This document shows, piece by piece, positions 45,127 to 53,615 of a stretch of 64,000 bases of DNA. The translations under genes and the position numbers were made by a program. Numbering within the stretch: the first letter of the stretch is position 1; the number at the start of each line of letters is the position of its first letter. The stretch is from Nocardioides coralli (GTDB lineage: Bacteria; Actinomycetota; Actinomycetes; Propionibacteriales; Nocardioidaceae), in the NCBI RefSeq assembly GCF_019880385.1, contig NZ_CP082273.1, forward strand, positions 3,224,001 to 3,288,000, given 5' to 3'. Under the pieces are notes generated by a model. It was not told the origin of the DNA and made no database searches. It saw nothing but the letters and a program-made list of their open reading frames with translations.

Positions 45127-45855
45127 GTGACGACCTACTCGGGGACGGACGAGTTCGAGGGCGCAACCTTCATGAGGGCCAGCTTCAAGGGAGCCACCCT
45201 GCGGTTCTCCGACGTCAGCGGCGTGACGATGCGCAGCGTCGACGTCGACGGGCTCGACATCGACAGCCACGACCTGGCCATGGGCACCCTCGTGGTCAAC
45301 GGGGTGGACGTGGTGCCGCTCGTGGAGGCCGAGCTCAACCGGCGGTTCCCGGGCCGGGAGCTGCAGCACGCCCAGACACCCGAGGGGCTGCGGGAGGGCT
45401 GGGTCGCGGTGCAGGCGGCGTGGGCGACGATCGTGGCCGAGACACCACCCGAGCTGGTGGACGCCCACGTCGAGGACGAGTGGTCGCTGGCCCAGACCCT
45501 GCGCCACCTCGTCCTGGCGACCGACACCTGGCTGCGGCGCGGCATCCTGCGGCTCGAGCAGCCCTTCCACGAGATCGGCCAGATCTTCACGGGGGCGGCC
45601 GAGATGGGTTTCGACATGTCGATCTTCCGCGCGGAGGCGCCGGCGTACGACGAGGTGCTCGCGGTGCGGGCCGAGCGGCAACAGCAGGTGACCGACTTCC
45701 TCGCTTACGTCTCCCCCGAGCAGCTCGCGGAGACACGCGACGACCCCTGGGGCTTCGACTGGCACCCCACCGTCGGCGACTGCGTCCGGGTGATCCTGGA
45801 GGAGGAGTGGGCACACCTGCGCTACATCCGGCGAGACCTCGAGCGGCTTCGCTGA
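45127..45855 (+). CDS. DinB-family protein with an N-terminal pentapeptide-repeat-like segment
   Basis: The 242-aa protein starts with about 40 residues patterned as pentapeptide repeats (FEGATFMRASFKGATLRFSDVSG) followed by DGLDIDSHDLAMGTLVVNGVDV. The C-terminal part (about 80-242) is a DinB four-helix bundle with metal-binding His candidates in LAQTLRHLVLATDTWLRR and LEEEWAHLRYIRRDLE. DinB proteins include thiol-dependent transferases; the function of this fusion is unknown. CATGAT ends 6 nt before the GTG, suggesting a leaderless mRNA. A dehydrogenase gene follows after one base. Confidence 0.82.
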   Translation: MTTYSGTDEFEGATFMRASFKGATLRFSDVSGVTMRSVDVDGLDIDSHDLAMGTLVVNGVDVVPLVEAELNRRFPGRELQHAQTPEGLREGWVAVQAAWATIVAETPPELVDAHVEDEWSLAQTLRHLVLATDTWLRRGILRLEQPFHEIGQIFTGAAEMGFDMSIFRAEAPAYDEVLAVRAERQQQVTDFLAYVSPEQLAETRDDPWGFDWHPTVGDCVRVILEEEWAHLRYIRRDLERLR

Positions 45856-45856
45856 G

Positions 45857-46711
45857 GTGACCACCCTCGGCATCGTCTCGCCCGGCGCCATGGGCTCGGC
45901 CCTCGGCCGCGCCTGGTCCTCCGGTGGAGCCCGCGTGGTCGCGACCGTCGAGGGACGCAGCGAACGCACCCGCGGCCTCGCCCACGGGCTCGAGCTGCTG
46001 CCCGGCCTGGAGGACGTCGTGGCCGCGGCCGACGTGGTCGTCAGCGTCTGTCCACCCGGAGAGGCCGGGCCCTGCCTCTTCTCGATCCTGCAGGCCGCGT
46101 CGTCGACCGGCGCGACCCCGGTGGTCGGGGAGCTCAACGCCGTGGCGCCGCCCGTGGTCGAGGAGCTCGCGACGCTGGCGCGCTCGGCCGGGCTCGACCT
46201 GGTCGACGGCGCCATCAGCGGCGGGCCACCCACGCCGGACGGCGAGACCACGCTCTACCTCGCGGGTGACCGTGCCGCGGAGCTGACGCTGCCCGCGCCG
46301 GGGCTCACGACCCGGGTGGTGGGCAGCACCGTCGGCGTCGCCTCGGCGGTGAAGATGTGCACCGCCTCGGTCTACAAGGGAACGACGGCGGTGTGGACCC
46401 AGGCGCTGGAGACCGCACGTGCCCACGGGGTGCTCGACGTCGTGCTCGACGACCTCGCGACGGCGTACCCCGACGAGGTCGACCGCGCCGCGCGGCGGCT
46501 CGCGATGGCGACCAGCAAGAGCGCCCGGTTCGCCGACGAGATGGAGCAGATCGCCGAGACCCAGGCAGCGGCGGGGGCGTCGGCCGAGCTGTTCGCCGCG
46601 ATGGCCGCGGTCTACCGTCGGCTGTCACGGACGGCGCTGGCGGACCTCAGCCCCGAGGAGGCCGCCGACCTCGACGACCTCGGCACCGTGCTGGCGCGGC
46701 TGCGGGACTGA
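45857..46711 (+). CDS. NAD(P)-dependent dehydrogenase of the 6PGDH / hydroxyisobutyrate dehydrogenase superfamily (DUF1932 type)
   Basis: The 284-aa protein has an N-terminal Rossmann fold (TLGIVSPGAMGSALGRAW, with the GxxGxxG-like loop) followed by VVVSVCPPGEA, and a substrate motif GAISGGPPTPDG. The helical C-terminal region includes VASAVKMCTASVYKGTTAVW with the conserved Lys of beta-hydroxyacid dehydrogenases. The closest group is the DUF1932 6-phosphogluconate-dehydrogenase-like proteins. The substrate is unknown. The GTG start lies one base after the DinB gene stop, so the two are probably one operon. Confidence 0.85.
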   Translation: MTTLGIVSPGAMGSALGRAWSSGGARVVATVEGRSERTRGLAHGLELLPGLEDVVAAADVVVSVCPPGEAGPCLFSILQAASSTGATPVVGELNAVAPPVVEELATLARSAGLDLVDGAISGGPPTPDGETTLYLAGDRAAELTLPAPGLTTRVVGSTVGVASAVKMCTASVYKGTTAVWTQALETARAHGVLDVVLDDLATAYPDEVDRAARRLAMATSKSARFADEMEQIAETQAAAGASAELFAAMAAVYRRLSRTALADLSPEEAADLDDLGTVLARLRD

Positions 46712-46721
46712 GCCCCGGCCC

Positions 46722-48452
46722 TCACCCGTGGCGCTTGCCGTGCGGCTTCTTGCCGCTCCGCGGCCGGTTGCCGGGTCGCCGCGCCGGCGGGCCCTCGTCA
46801 CGGGTCAGCTCGATCAGCTTGCCGCTGATCCGGGTCTGCTTCAGCGCCGTCCAGGACTCCTCGGACAGGGTGGCCGGCAGCTCGACCAGGGAGTGGTCGG
46901 GCCGGATCACGATCGCCCCGAAGTCGGCACGGTTGAGACCGCCCTCATTGGCGATGGCCCCCACGATCTGGCGGGGCTCCACCTTCTGACGCTTCCCCAC
47001 GGAGATGCGGTACGTCGCCATCGGCCCGGACGGCTCCCGCCCGCCACCGCGGCGCGCCGGCCGGTCCTTGGCGCCTCGGCCCTCCTTGCCGCGGTGCTCC
47101 CGCGCCGGCCGTACGGGCTCCTCCTCGAGCAGCATCGGGGTGTCACCCTGCAGCACCACGGCCAGCGCCGCGGCGACGTCCACCTCGGGCACGTCGTGCT
47201 CGCGGACGTAGTGGCTCACGACGTCCCGGAAGAACCCGACCTGGGCCGAGCCGAGGGCGCCGGTGATCTGGTCGTCGAAGCGGGCCAGCCGGGTGACGTT
47301 GACGTCGTCGACCGTCGGCAGCCTCATCTCGGTGAGCGGCTGCCGCGTCGCCTTCTCGATGTGCTTGAGCAGGTAGCGCTCACGCGGCGTGACGAACGAG
47401 ATCGCGTCGCCGGTGCGGCCGGCCCGGCCGGTGCGGCCGATCCGGTGCACGTAGGACTCGGTGTCGGTGGGGATGTCGTAGTTGACGACGTGGCTGATCC
47501 GGTCGACGTCGAGCCCGCGGGCCGCGACGTCGGTGGCGACGAGGATGTCGAGCTTGGCGGCCTTCAGCTGGTTGACGGTCCGCTCCCGCACCTGCTGCGG
47601 GACGTCGCCGTTGATCGCCTGCGCGGAGAAGCCCCGGGCCCGCAGCTTCTCCGCGAGCGTCTCGGTCTCGTTCTTGGTACGGACGAAGACGATCATCCCC
47701 TCGAAGTTCTCCACCTCGAGGATCCGGGTCAGGGCGTCGACCTTCTGGGGGTAGCTGACGATCAGGTAGCGCTGGGTGATGTTCGCCGACGTCGCGGTCT
47801 TGCCCTTGACGGTGATCTCGACCGGCTCGGAGAGGTACTGGGAGGCCAGTCGCCGGATCGTCGGCGGCATGGTCGCCGAGAAGAGCGCGACCTGCTTGGT
47901 GTCCGGGGTGTCGGCGAGGATCCGCTCGACGTCGTCGGCGAAGCCCATGTTGAGCATCTCGTCGGCCTCGTCGAGCACGAGGAAGCGGAGCTCGCTCAGG
48001 TCGAGGGTGCCCTTGTCGAGGTGGTCCATGATCCGCCCCGGCGTACCCACCACGACGTGCACACCGCGGCGGAGCGCGGACAGCTGGACGCCGTAGCCCT
48101 GGCCGCCGTAGACAGGCAGCACGTGGACGCCCTTGAGGTGGGAGGCGTAGCGCTCGAAGGCCTCGCAGACCTGGAGCGCCAGCTCACGGGTCGGGGCCAG
48201 GACGAGCGCCTGCGGCGTCTTCTGGCTCACGTCGAGCCGCTCGAGGATCGGCAGCGCGAAGGCGGCGGTCTTGCCGGTGCCCGTCTGCGCCAGCCCGACG
48301 AGGTCGTGCCCCTCGAGCAGCGGCGGGATGGTGCGGGCCTGGATGGTGGACGGCGTCTCGTAGCCGACTTCGTGCAGGGACTTCAGGACCGCCGCGCCGA
48401 CACCCAGGTCGGCGAACGTGACGGCCGAGGGTTCGGACGGTTCGGTGCTCAC
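46722..48452 (-). CDS. DEAD/DEAH-box RNA helicase with DbpA-like RNA-binding domain
   Basis: The 576-aa helicase has all core motifs in order: Q motif (SLHEVGYETPSTIQARTIP), Walker A AQTGTGKTAAFALP, PTRELALQV, VGTPGRIMDHL, VLDEADEMLNMGF, FSATMP, VFVRTKNETE, ATDVAARGLD and HRIGRTGRAGRTG. A C-terminal domain (about 475-545; TYRISVGKRQKVEPRQIVGAI, ANEGGLNRADFGAIVIRPDHSLVELP) is the DbpA RNA-binding fold, and the tail is Arg/Lys-rich. It resembles CsdA/DeaD, acting in ribosome assembly and RNA decay, often at low temperature. GTG is the start codon. Confidence 0.95.
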   Translation of the reverse strand: MSTEPSEPSAVTFADLGVGAAVLKSLHEVGYETPSTIQARTIPPLLEGHDLVGLAQTGTGKTAAFALPILERLDVSQKTPQALVLAPTRELALQVCEAFERYASHLKGVHVLPVYGGQGYGVQLSALRRGVHVVVGTPGRIMDHLDKGTLDLSELRFLVLDEADEMLNMGFADDVERILADTPDTKQVALFSATMPPTIRRLASQYLSEPVEITVKGKTATSANITQRYLIVSYPQKVDALTRILEVENFEGMIVFVRTKNETETLAEKLRARGFSAQAINGDVPQQVRERTVNQLKAAKLDILVATDVAARGLDVDRISHVVNYDIPTDTESYVHRIGRTGRAGRTGDAISFVTPRERYLLKHIEKATRQPLTEMRLPTVDDVNVTRLARFDDQITGALGSAQVGFFRDVVSHYVREHDVPEVDVAAALAVVLQGDTPMLLEEEPVRPAREHRGKEGRGAKDRPARRGGGREPSGPMATYRISVGKRQKVEPRQIVGAIANEGGLNRADFGAIVIRPDHSLVELPATLSEESWTALKQTRISGKLIELTRDEGPPARRPGNRPRSGKKPHGKRHG

Positions 48453-48514
48453 CGTTCCACGGTAGGGGTTGCCGGCCCCGACCCCGCATTCGTCGTGGCC
48501 GTACGCTGCCTCAC

Positions 48515-49324
48515 ATGGCCCACCCCCTGCCCCCGCTCGTCGCGCTCTGGTGGCGGGCGATCGACGACTACACCACCCTGCTCGAGCAGCTCTCCCCCGA
48601 GGACTGGCGCAGGCCCACGGACCTCGCCGGGTGGGACGTGTTCTGCGTCGCCGCGCACGTCGCCCACCTCGAGGCGATGCAGGCCGGCAACCCCCACGAG
48701 GAGACCGAGATCGGCGAGCCCCCGCACGTGCGGGGGCTGATGGGCACCTTCACCGAGCAGGGCGTCGTCGCCCGTCGCGACCGGACCCCCGACGAGCTGA
48801 TCACCGAGACCCGGTCGTGCGCCACCACCCGGCACACGCAGCTCCTCGCCGAGGCCCCCACCGATGGCACGGTCGCGGCCCCGGGCGTCTTCGGTCTCAT
48901 CGGCTGGAACCTCGAGCAGCTGCTGCGCAACCGGCCGCTGGACGTGTGGATGCACGAGCAGGACATCCGGCGGGCGACCGACCGCCGCGGCAACCTGGAG
49001 AGCCCTGCGGCGGTCCACACGGCCGACTACCTGGCCGAGAGCCTCGGCTTCGTGCTGGCCAAGCGGGTCGGGGCACCCGCCGGCACGACCGTCGTCCTCG
49101 AGGTCGCCGGCCACCCGGCGTACGCCGCGGAGGTGGGTGAGGACGGCCGCGGCCGGATGCTCCCCGAGTCACCCGACCAGCCCCGTGCCCGGCTCGCCAC
49201 GAGCCGCGAGACGTTCGTGCTGCTGGCCGGTGGCCGTCGGCCGGAGCTCGCCGACACCGTCTCGATCAGCGGAGACGAGGAGCTCGGCCGCGCGATCGTC
49301 GCGAACCTGGCGGTGACCCCGTGA
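48515..49324 (+). CDS. Maleylpyruvate isomerase family mycothiol-dependent enzyme (MDMPI type)
   Basis: The 269-aa protein has an N-terminal DinB-like MDMPI bundle (LWWRAIDDYTTLLEQLSPED, with the metal-ligand pattern VAAHVAHLEAMQ) and a C-terminal domain with DVWMHEQDIRRAT, the shared central motif. Members use mycothiol as cofactor in isomerase or S-transferase chemistry, which fits an actinobacterium. The actual substrate is unknown. TACGCT ends 7 nt before the ATG, suggesting a leaderless mRNA. The next gene, an SDR, starts within its stop (GTGA). Confidence 0.87.
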   Translation: MAHPLPPLVALWWRAIDDYTTLLEQLSPEDWRRPTDLAGWDVFCVAAHVAHLEAMQAGNPHEETEIGEPPHVRGLMGTFTEQGVVARRDRTPDELITETRSCATTRHTQLLAEAPTDGTVAAPGVFGLIGWNLEQLLRNRPLDVWMHEQDIRRATDRRGNLESPAAVHTADYLAESLGFVLAKRVGAPAGTTVVLEVAGHPAYAAEVGEDGRGRMLPESPDQPRARLATSRETFVLLAGGRRPELADTVSISGDEELGRAIVANLAVTP

Positions 49325-50256
49325 CCTGGGCGGGGTCCTGGAGCCTGGCCGACCTGCCCGACCAGCGCGGGCGGACCACGCTGGTCACCGGCTGCACCAC
49401 CGGTGGGATCGGCTACCACGTCGGCCTGGAGCTCGCCCGCGCCGGCGGTCGAGTCGTGCTGGCCGGACGGACCGCCGCCAAGCTGCAGCAGGCCGAGGAG
49501 CAGATCCGCGAAGAGGTGCCCGAGCCGGACCTGACACCGCTGGCGGTCGACCTGGCCGACCTCGCCTCGGTCCGCAAGGCTGCGGCCGAGGCGGCCGCCG
49601 TCGGACCGATCCACTGCCTGGTCAACAACGCCGGCGTGATGGCCACGCCGTACTCGCGGACCCCCGACGGCTTCGAGCTGCAGATGGCGACCAACCACCT
49701 CGGGCCGTTCCTGCTGACCGGACTGCTGCTGCCGCAGCTGGTCGACAGCGGTGACGGACGGGTGGTCGCCGTCTCCTCGCAGATGCACCGGGTCGCGCGG
49801 CACGCGCCGCTCGACGACCCGCGCCAGGGACCCGACCGCTACCGACGGTGGCCGCAGTACGCCGCCACCAAGCTGGCCAACCTGCTGTTCACCTTCGAGC
49901 TGGACCGGCGGCTGCGTGCGGCCGCCCTGCCGGTGAGGGCGCTGGCCTCCCACCCCGGCTACGCCGGGACCCACCTGGTCGCGAACGGCCAGTTCGGCCG
50001 CGCCCGTGGCGGCGCAGCGTCCATCCTCGACGCCGCCAACCGGGCGGTGTCGCAGTCGGCAGCCGACGGGGCGCTGCCGGTGCTGATGGCCGCTGCGGCT
50101 GACCTGCCCGGCGGCAGCTACTGCGGCCCCAGCGGGATCCTCGAGGGCCGCGGCCGACCCCGGCTCGTCGGCACCTCCAGGCTCGCCCGCGACGAGGACG
50201 CCCAGCGTCGGCTCTGGGAGATCAGCGAACAGGCCATCGGTCTCGCCTACCCCTGA
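49321..50256 (+). CDS. Short-chain dehydrogenase/reductase
   Basis: The 311-aa oxidoreductase has the SDR Rossmann fold: cofactor loop TTLVTGCTTGGIGYHVG, VDLADLASVRKA, NNAGVM, a catalytic Ser in VVAVSSQMH and Tyr-Lys in YAATKLANLLF. The sequence is closest to the retinol-dehydrogenase/light-dependent-protochlorophyllide-reductase-like group that acts on lipid-like substrates. It is coupled by a GTGA overlap to the mycothiol-dependent enzyme upstream, so they may act on the same compound. The 3' end abuts a 32-bp-period repeat array. The substrate is unknown. Confidence 0.88.
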   Translation: MTWAGSWSLADLPDQRGRTTLVTGCTTGGIGYHVGLELARAGGRVVLAGRTAAKLQQAEEQIREEVPEPDLTPLAVDLADLASVRKAAAEAAAVGPIHCLVNNAGVMATPYSRTPDGFELQMATNHLGPFLLTGLLLPQLVDSGDGRVVAVSSQMHRVARHAPLDDPRQGPDRYRRWPQYAATKLANLLFTFELDRRLRAAALPVRALASHPGYAGTHLVANGQFGRARGGAASILDAANRAVSQSAADGALPVLMAAAADLPGGSYCGPSGILEGRGRPRLVGTSRLARDEDAQRRLWEISEQAIGLAYP

Positions 50257-50263
50257 CCCCGCC

Positions 50264-50553
50264 GAGCCGTCACTCCAGCTTGTTCAGACCCTGCCGAGCC
50301 GTCACTCCAGCTGGTTCTGAACGCGGTGAGCCGTCACTCCAGCTGGTTCGGCAGCGGGCCAGCCGGCGTGTGAACGAGTGCCCCTGACCGCCCGGCATCC
50401 CCCAAACCTGCACGAGTGACGGCTCGGCATCCCCCAAACCTGCACGAGTGACGGCTCGGCACCCCCCAAACCTGCACGAGTGACGGCTCAGCGGTGTTTG
50501 AACCTGCACAAGTGACGGCTCGGCACCCTTTGAACCAGCACAAGTGACGGGTC
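50264..50553. repeat. Two opposed blocks of a 32-bp-period repeat
   Basis: The 316-bp gap between convergent genes is filled by repeats. GAGCCGTCACT occurs at 50264, 50296 and 50328; its reverse complement AGTGACGG(C/G)TC occurs at 50415, 50447, 50479, 50511 and 50543. Every step inside each block is exactly 32 bp. In the right block most of the unit, including CCTGCACGAGTGACGGCTCG, is conserved; the left block shares mainly the core. The 76-bp centre is unrelated. The same core and period occur at 9283-9357. Confidence 0.85.
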
Positions 50554-50572
50554 GGCGGTGTCTGGGTTGGGG

Positions 50573-51811
50573 TCAGCGGGTGGGAGTGGGGTCGGCGTGG
50601 TCCTGGGCCCAGAGGCCGAGCAGGCCGCGGAAGTGGGCGAGGAACTGCTCGTGCTCGTGGCGGGGGTACGTCGCCTCGACGGTCTCGCGCAGCAGCCGGT
50701 CGAAGTCGGCGGAGGTGACCCAGTCGTGCACCTGCTCGGGCAGGTGTGACAGGTGCTCCTCGCAGAAGGACCAGTAGCGGTCGGCCTCGAGCTGGGCGTC
50801 GGCCAGCGCCAGGTAGGCGTCCAGCTTCTCCTCGTAGGACCGCTCGGAGTCGGCGATCTCGAAGTAGCGCTGCATCTGGAGGTCGATGCGGTAGCGCCGC
50901 TCGGTGACCGCGCAGAACACCGACCACCGCACCAGCGCCGTGATCGCCCACGGGAAGTAGTAGTGGAGGCTGGTGACGGCGACGTCGGGACAGGCGTTGG
51001 CGTAGTCGATCGGGTAGACCTCGTCGCCGGTGACCAGCATCTCGGCGGAGTTGAACTCCCACCCGAAGAACGCGTTGACGATCCGGCTGATCGCGGCTGT
51101 CTGGTGGCCGGCCGACTCACTGAGGAAGCCGTGGGTGACGGCGTACCGGTTGTGCATCGGCTGCTCGGGCCGGAAGTCCATCACCATCGTCTCGGGGCCG
51201 ATCGACAGCGCCCGGGCGAAGTGCTCGTAGTCGACGGTGGCCTGCAGGTGCATGAGCATCTCGCCGGACTCGTCGTAGGAGCGGTGGAGCCCGCGCCGGT
51301 CGTCGACGCGGGACACCCCGCGCCAGCCGCCTCCGTCGAAGGGCTTCATGTAGAGCGGGTAGCCCAGCTGCTCGGCGAGCTCGTCGAGGTCGAAGGGCTG
51401 GTTGTAGCGCTCGCTGGTGTAGGCCCAGCGGACGTTGTCGACGGGGTTCTTGTAGGGGACCAGGATCGTGGGCGGCACCTTCAGCCCGAGCCGCAGCATC
51501 GCGCAGTAGGCGCTGTGCTTCTCCATCGACTGGAAGGTGAAGGGGCTGTTGAGCAGGTAGGTGCCGTTGACCAGTGCCGCCTTCTTCAGCCACTCCCGCG
51601 GGTGGTAGTACCAGTGCGCGAGCCGGTCGATCACCAGGTCGGTGCGGACCGGGTCGGTGAGGTCGAACGGCTCGATGGTCAGCCGCTCGCTGCTCACCCG
51701 GTGCTCGGTCCCGTCGACGGTCACCGGGCCGACGCGTCGCAGGATCTCCTCGAAGGCCCGCGGCCAGTCGTCCTCGGCCCCCAGCAGCAGCCCGATCAGG
51801 TGGTCGGTCAT
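50573..51811 (-). CDS. ATP-grasp domain protein (putative carboxylate ligase)
   Basis: The 412-aa protein shows an ATP-grasp pattern: LLNSPFTFQSMEKHSAYCAML, a linker, the ATP-lysine strand LGYPLYMKPFDGGGWRGVSRV, an acidic central strand TMVMDFRPEQPMHNRY, and the metal-binding end FNSAEMLVTGDEVYPIDYANACPD. Enzymes of this fold join a carboxylate to an amine or thiol through an acyl phosphate. No partner peptide or carrier is recognised. It is last in a set with two esterases and an Nramp-like transporter, 10 bp after the second esterase. Homologues that I recall are annotated only as hypothetical or ATP-grasp proteins. Confidence 0.7.
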   Translation of the reverse strand: MTDHLIGLLLGAEDDWPRAFEEILRRVGPVTVDGTEHRVSSERLTIEPFDLTDPVRTDLVIDRLAHWYYHPREWLKKAALVNGTYLLNSPFTFQSMEKHSAYCAMLRLGLKVPPTILVPYKNPVDNVRWAYTSERYNQPFDLDELAEQLGYPLYMKPFDGGGWRGVSRVDDRRGLHRSYDESGEMLMHLQATVDYEHFARALSIGPETMVMDFRPEQPMHNRYAVTHGFLSESAGHQTAAISRIVNAFFGWEFNSAEMLVTGDEVYPIDYANACPDVAVTSLHYYFPWAITALVRWSVFCAVTERRYRIDLQMQRYFEIADSERSYEEKLDAYLALADAQLEADRYWSFCEEHLSHLPEQVHDWVTSADFDRLLRETVEATYPRHEHEQFLAHFRGLLGLWAQDHADPTPTR

Positions 51812-51821
51812 CTGTTCCTCC

Positions 51822-52568
51822 TCAGCAGAATCGCGGCAGGTGGTGGGCGATCTGGCGTTGCCACCACGGCCAGTCGTGGGCGGAGTCGTGGCCCCACACG
51901 TCGAGCTCGTGGGGCAGCCCGCGCTCGGCGAGCAGCGCGGCCAGCCGGTGGGCGCTCGGCAGCGAGCCGGTGGGGTGGGTCTCCCACGGGCCCTCGCCGA
52001 CGACGAGGACGACGTGGAGCCGGCTGCGCAGCCAGTCGAGGTGGTCGCCGTGGAGGTGAGCGACGTAGTCGGTGGGGTTCGTGAAGTACGCCGCGTCGCC
52101 CCGCTCGCCCCACGCGTGCCACTCGGACGGGTCGTAGTTGCCGGACTGACAGATCGCGACGGGGAACAGGTCCGCGCGGGTCAGCGCCAGCTGCACCGCG
52201 TGGTAGGCGCCGAGGCTGCAGCCGGTGACGACCGCGTCGGTGGCGCCCGGGGTGTCCTCCCCGATCAGCGGCACCACCTGGTCGTGGATCCACGCCTCGT
52301 AGGCCTGGTGGCGGCGCGCCCGCTCCTCCAGCGGGAGGCTGCGGTCGGACCACGAGACGTGGTCGAAGGCGTCGACGCAGTAGAGCTTGGCCCGGCCGGC
52401 CTCGACCAGGTCGGCGACGGCGGCGACCATGCCGTTGTTCTCGTAGTCCCAGGCGCGGCCCTGCTCGCTGGGGAACACGAGCACGGGCCGGCCCCAGTGG
52501 CCGTAGCGGATCACGGTGCCGGGCCGGTCGAGGCCGGGCGCGTCGAGCTCCCACTGCACCCGTTCCAT
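51822..52568 (-). CDS. Alpha/beta-hydrolase esterase (esterase D/PHB-depolymerase-like)
   Basis: The 248-aa protein is an alpha/beta hydrolase. The nucleophile is in VVTGCSLGAYHAVQLAL (GxSxG), and the catalytic His is probably in WGHDSAHDWPWW. The opening MERVQWELDAPGLDRPGTVI and VFPSEQGRAWDYENNGM resemble the esterase-family proteins found next to ATP-grasp genes. It lacks a signal peptide. The ATG at 52568 overlaps the upstream stop by one base (TGATG), so translation is coupled; a GTG three codons earlier is possible. The substrate is unknown. Confidence 0.8.
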   Translation of the reverse strand: MERVQWELDAPGLDRPGTVIRYGHWGRPVLVFPSEQGRAWDYENNGMVAAVADLVEAGRAKLYCVDAFDHVSWSDRSLPLEERARRHQAYEAWIHDQVVPLIGEDTPGATDAVVTGCSLGAYHAVQLALTRADLFPVAICQSGNYDPSEWHAWGERGDAAYFTNPTDYVAHLHGDHLDWLRSRLHVVLVVGEGPWETHPTGSLPSAHRLAALLAERGLPHELDVWGHDSAHDWPWWQRQIAHHLPRFC

Positions 52569-53596
52569 CAGCCCCACACCTTCCGCAGCAGGTCGGTCAG
52601 CGACGGGTCGAGACTGTCACGCCAGCAGGTCCACGTGTGGCCCTGCCGCACCTCTCCCCACGTCACCGTCATCCCGGTGGCGGCCAGGTGGTCGCGCAGC
52701 TGCAGATTGTTGGCGTGGTTCTCCTCCGCGCTCCCGCAGGTCATCGCGACCACCGGCGCGGACGGGGCCGCCGTGGTCGCGGCGAGCAGGCTGGCCACGA
52801 AGCCGGTGACCTCGTCCCAGTACTCGAAGTCGCTCTCCTGCGGGTCGAGCTCGGGGGTGAAGAACGAGCCCGACTGCAGGAGCAGCCCCGCGAAGGTGCC
52901 GGGACTGGTCCACGCGGCGTGGAGGGCGGCGACGGCGCCGAGGCTCTGGCCGGCCAGCACCGGCCGGTGGTCGGTGGGGCACGCGGCCCGCAGGCCCGGC
53001 ACGACGTGGTCGACCAGCGCCGCGGCGTACGCCGGGTTGGCGGCGTAGCGCTCGTTGCGGGACCCGGGAGCGAGCAGCCCGACCCGCATCCGGGGCAGCC
53101 GGTCGGCGGCGATGCCGCTCGAGGCCCAGTCCAGCAGCCCGCCGTACGCCGCCATCTCGGGTCCGTCGTGGCAGAGCAGCATCGGCAGCGGCTCGTCGCC
53201 GTCGGCGTCGGCCGGCGCCCACACGGTGACCTCGACGTCGCCGACCGGGGTGTCCTCGAAGACCACGCCCGCCTGCTCGGCGGCAACCCGGTCGGCGGCC
53301 AGCCAGCCGGGCTCGGCGTAGGCGGGCAACGGCAGCCACGAGTGGTCGCCGAACGGCCCGCCGACGGTGCGGTCGTGCGTGGGGTCGGTCTGCATCGCGC
53401 CGTCCACGTCGAGGAGGTACTCGAGCCGGTCGACCGGCAGGTCGGTCAGCCGCACCTCCCAGCCGGCGTCCAGCCGGTCGAGGGTGGTGTTCCCGAGCTC
53501 GAGGTCGCACCACAGCCGGACCTGCTCCGCGTCGGCGTGGCCGGGCAGCCGGACCACGGCGGCATCGCCCTCGACGGCCGTCACGAACCCGGTCAT
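52568..53596 (-). CDS. Enterochelin-esterase-like alpha/beta hydrolase
   Basis: The 342-aa protein combines an N-terminal beta-sandwich (about 1-100; VTAVEGDAAVVRLPGHADAE) with a C-terminal Fes/YieL-type hydrolase. Catalytic features are PVLAGQSLGAVAALHAAW (Ser nucleophile) and the His in VRQGHTWTCWRDSL, plus the characteristic GLLAPGSRNERYAANPAYA stretch. Fes enzymes cleave ester bonds in siderophores, but many relatives act on other esters, and no siderophore synthase is nearby. It precedes the second esterase with a one-base stop/start overlap and starts 19 bp after the Nramp-like gene. Confidence 0.82.
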   Translation of the reverse strand: MTGFVTAVEGDAAVVRLPGHADAEQVRLWCDLELGNTTLDRLDAGWEVRLTDLPVDRLEYLLDVDGAMQTDPTHDRTVGGPFGDHSWLPLPAYAEPGWLAADRVAAEQAGVVFEDTPVGDVEVTVWAPADADGDEPLPMLLCHDGPEMAAYGGLLDWASSGIAADRLPRMRVGLLAPGSRNERYAANPAYAAALVDHVVPGLRAACPTDHRPVLAGQSLGAVAALHAAWTSPGTFAGLLLQSGSFFTPELDPQESDFEYWDEVTGFVASLLAATTAAPSAPVVAMTCGSAEENHANNLQLRDHLAATGMTVTWGEVRQGHTWTCWRDSLDPSLTDLLRKVWG

Positions 53597-53615
53597 CTGC
53601 GCAGCGTAGTGCGGC

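Noticed and set aside
50264..50553. CRISPR array candidate because of regular 32-bp units.
   Set aside because: Between-core sequences are repeated rather than unique, the blocks are inverted relative to each other, and no cas gene is in the window.
50573..53596. Enterobactin-type siderophore processing by the Fes-like esterase.
   Set aside because: No siderophore synthase or iron box lies near it. The Fes resemblance is at fold and motif level and many relatives act on other esters.
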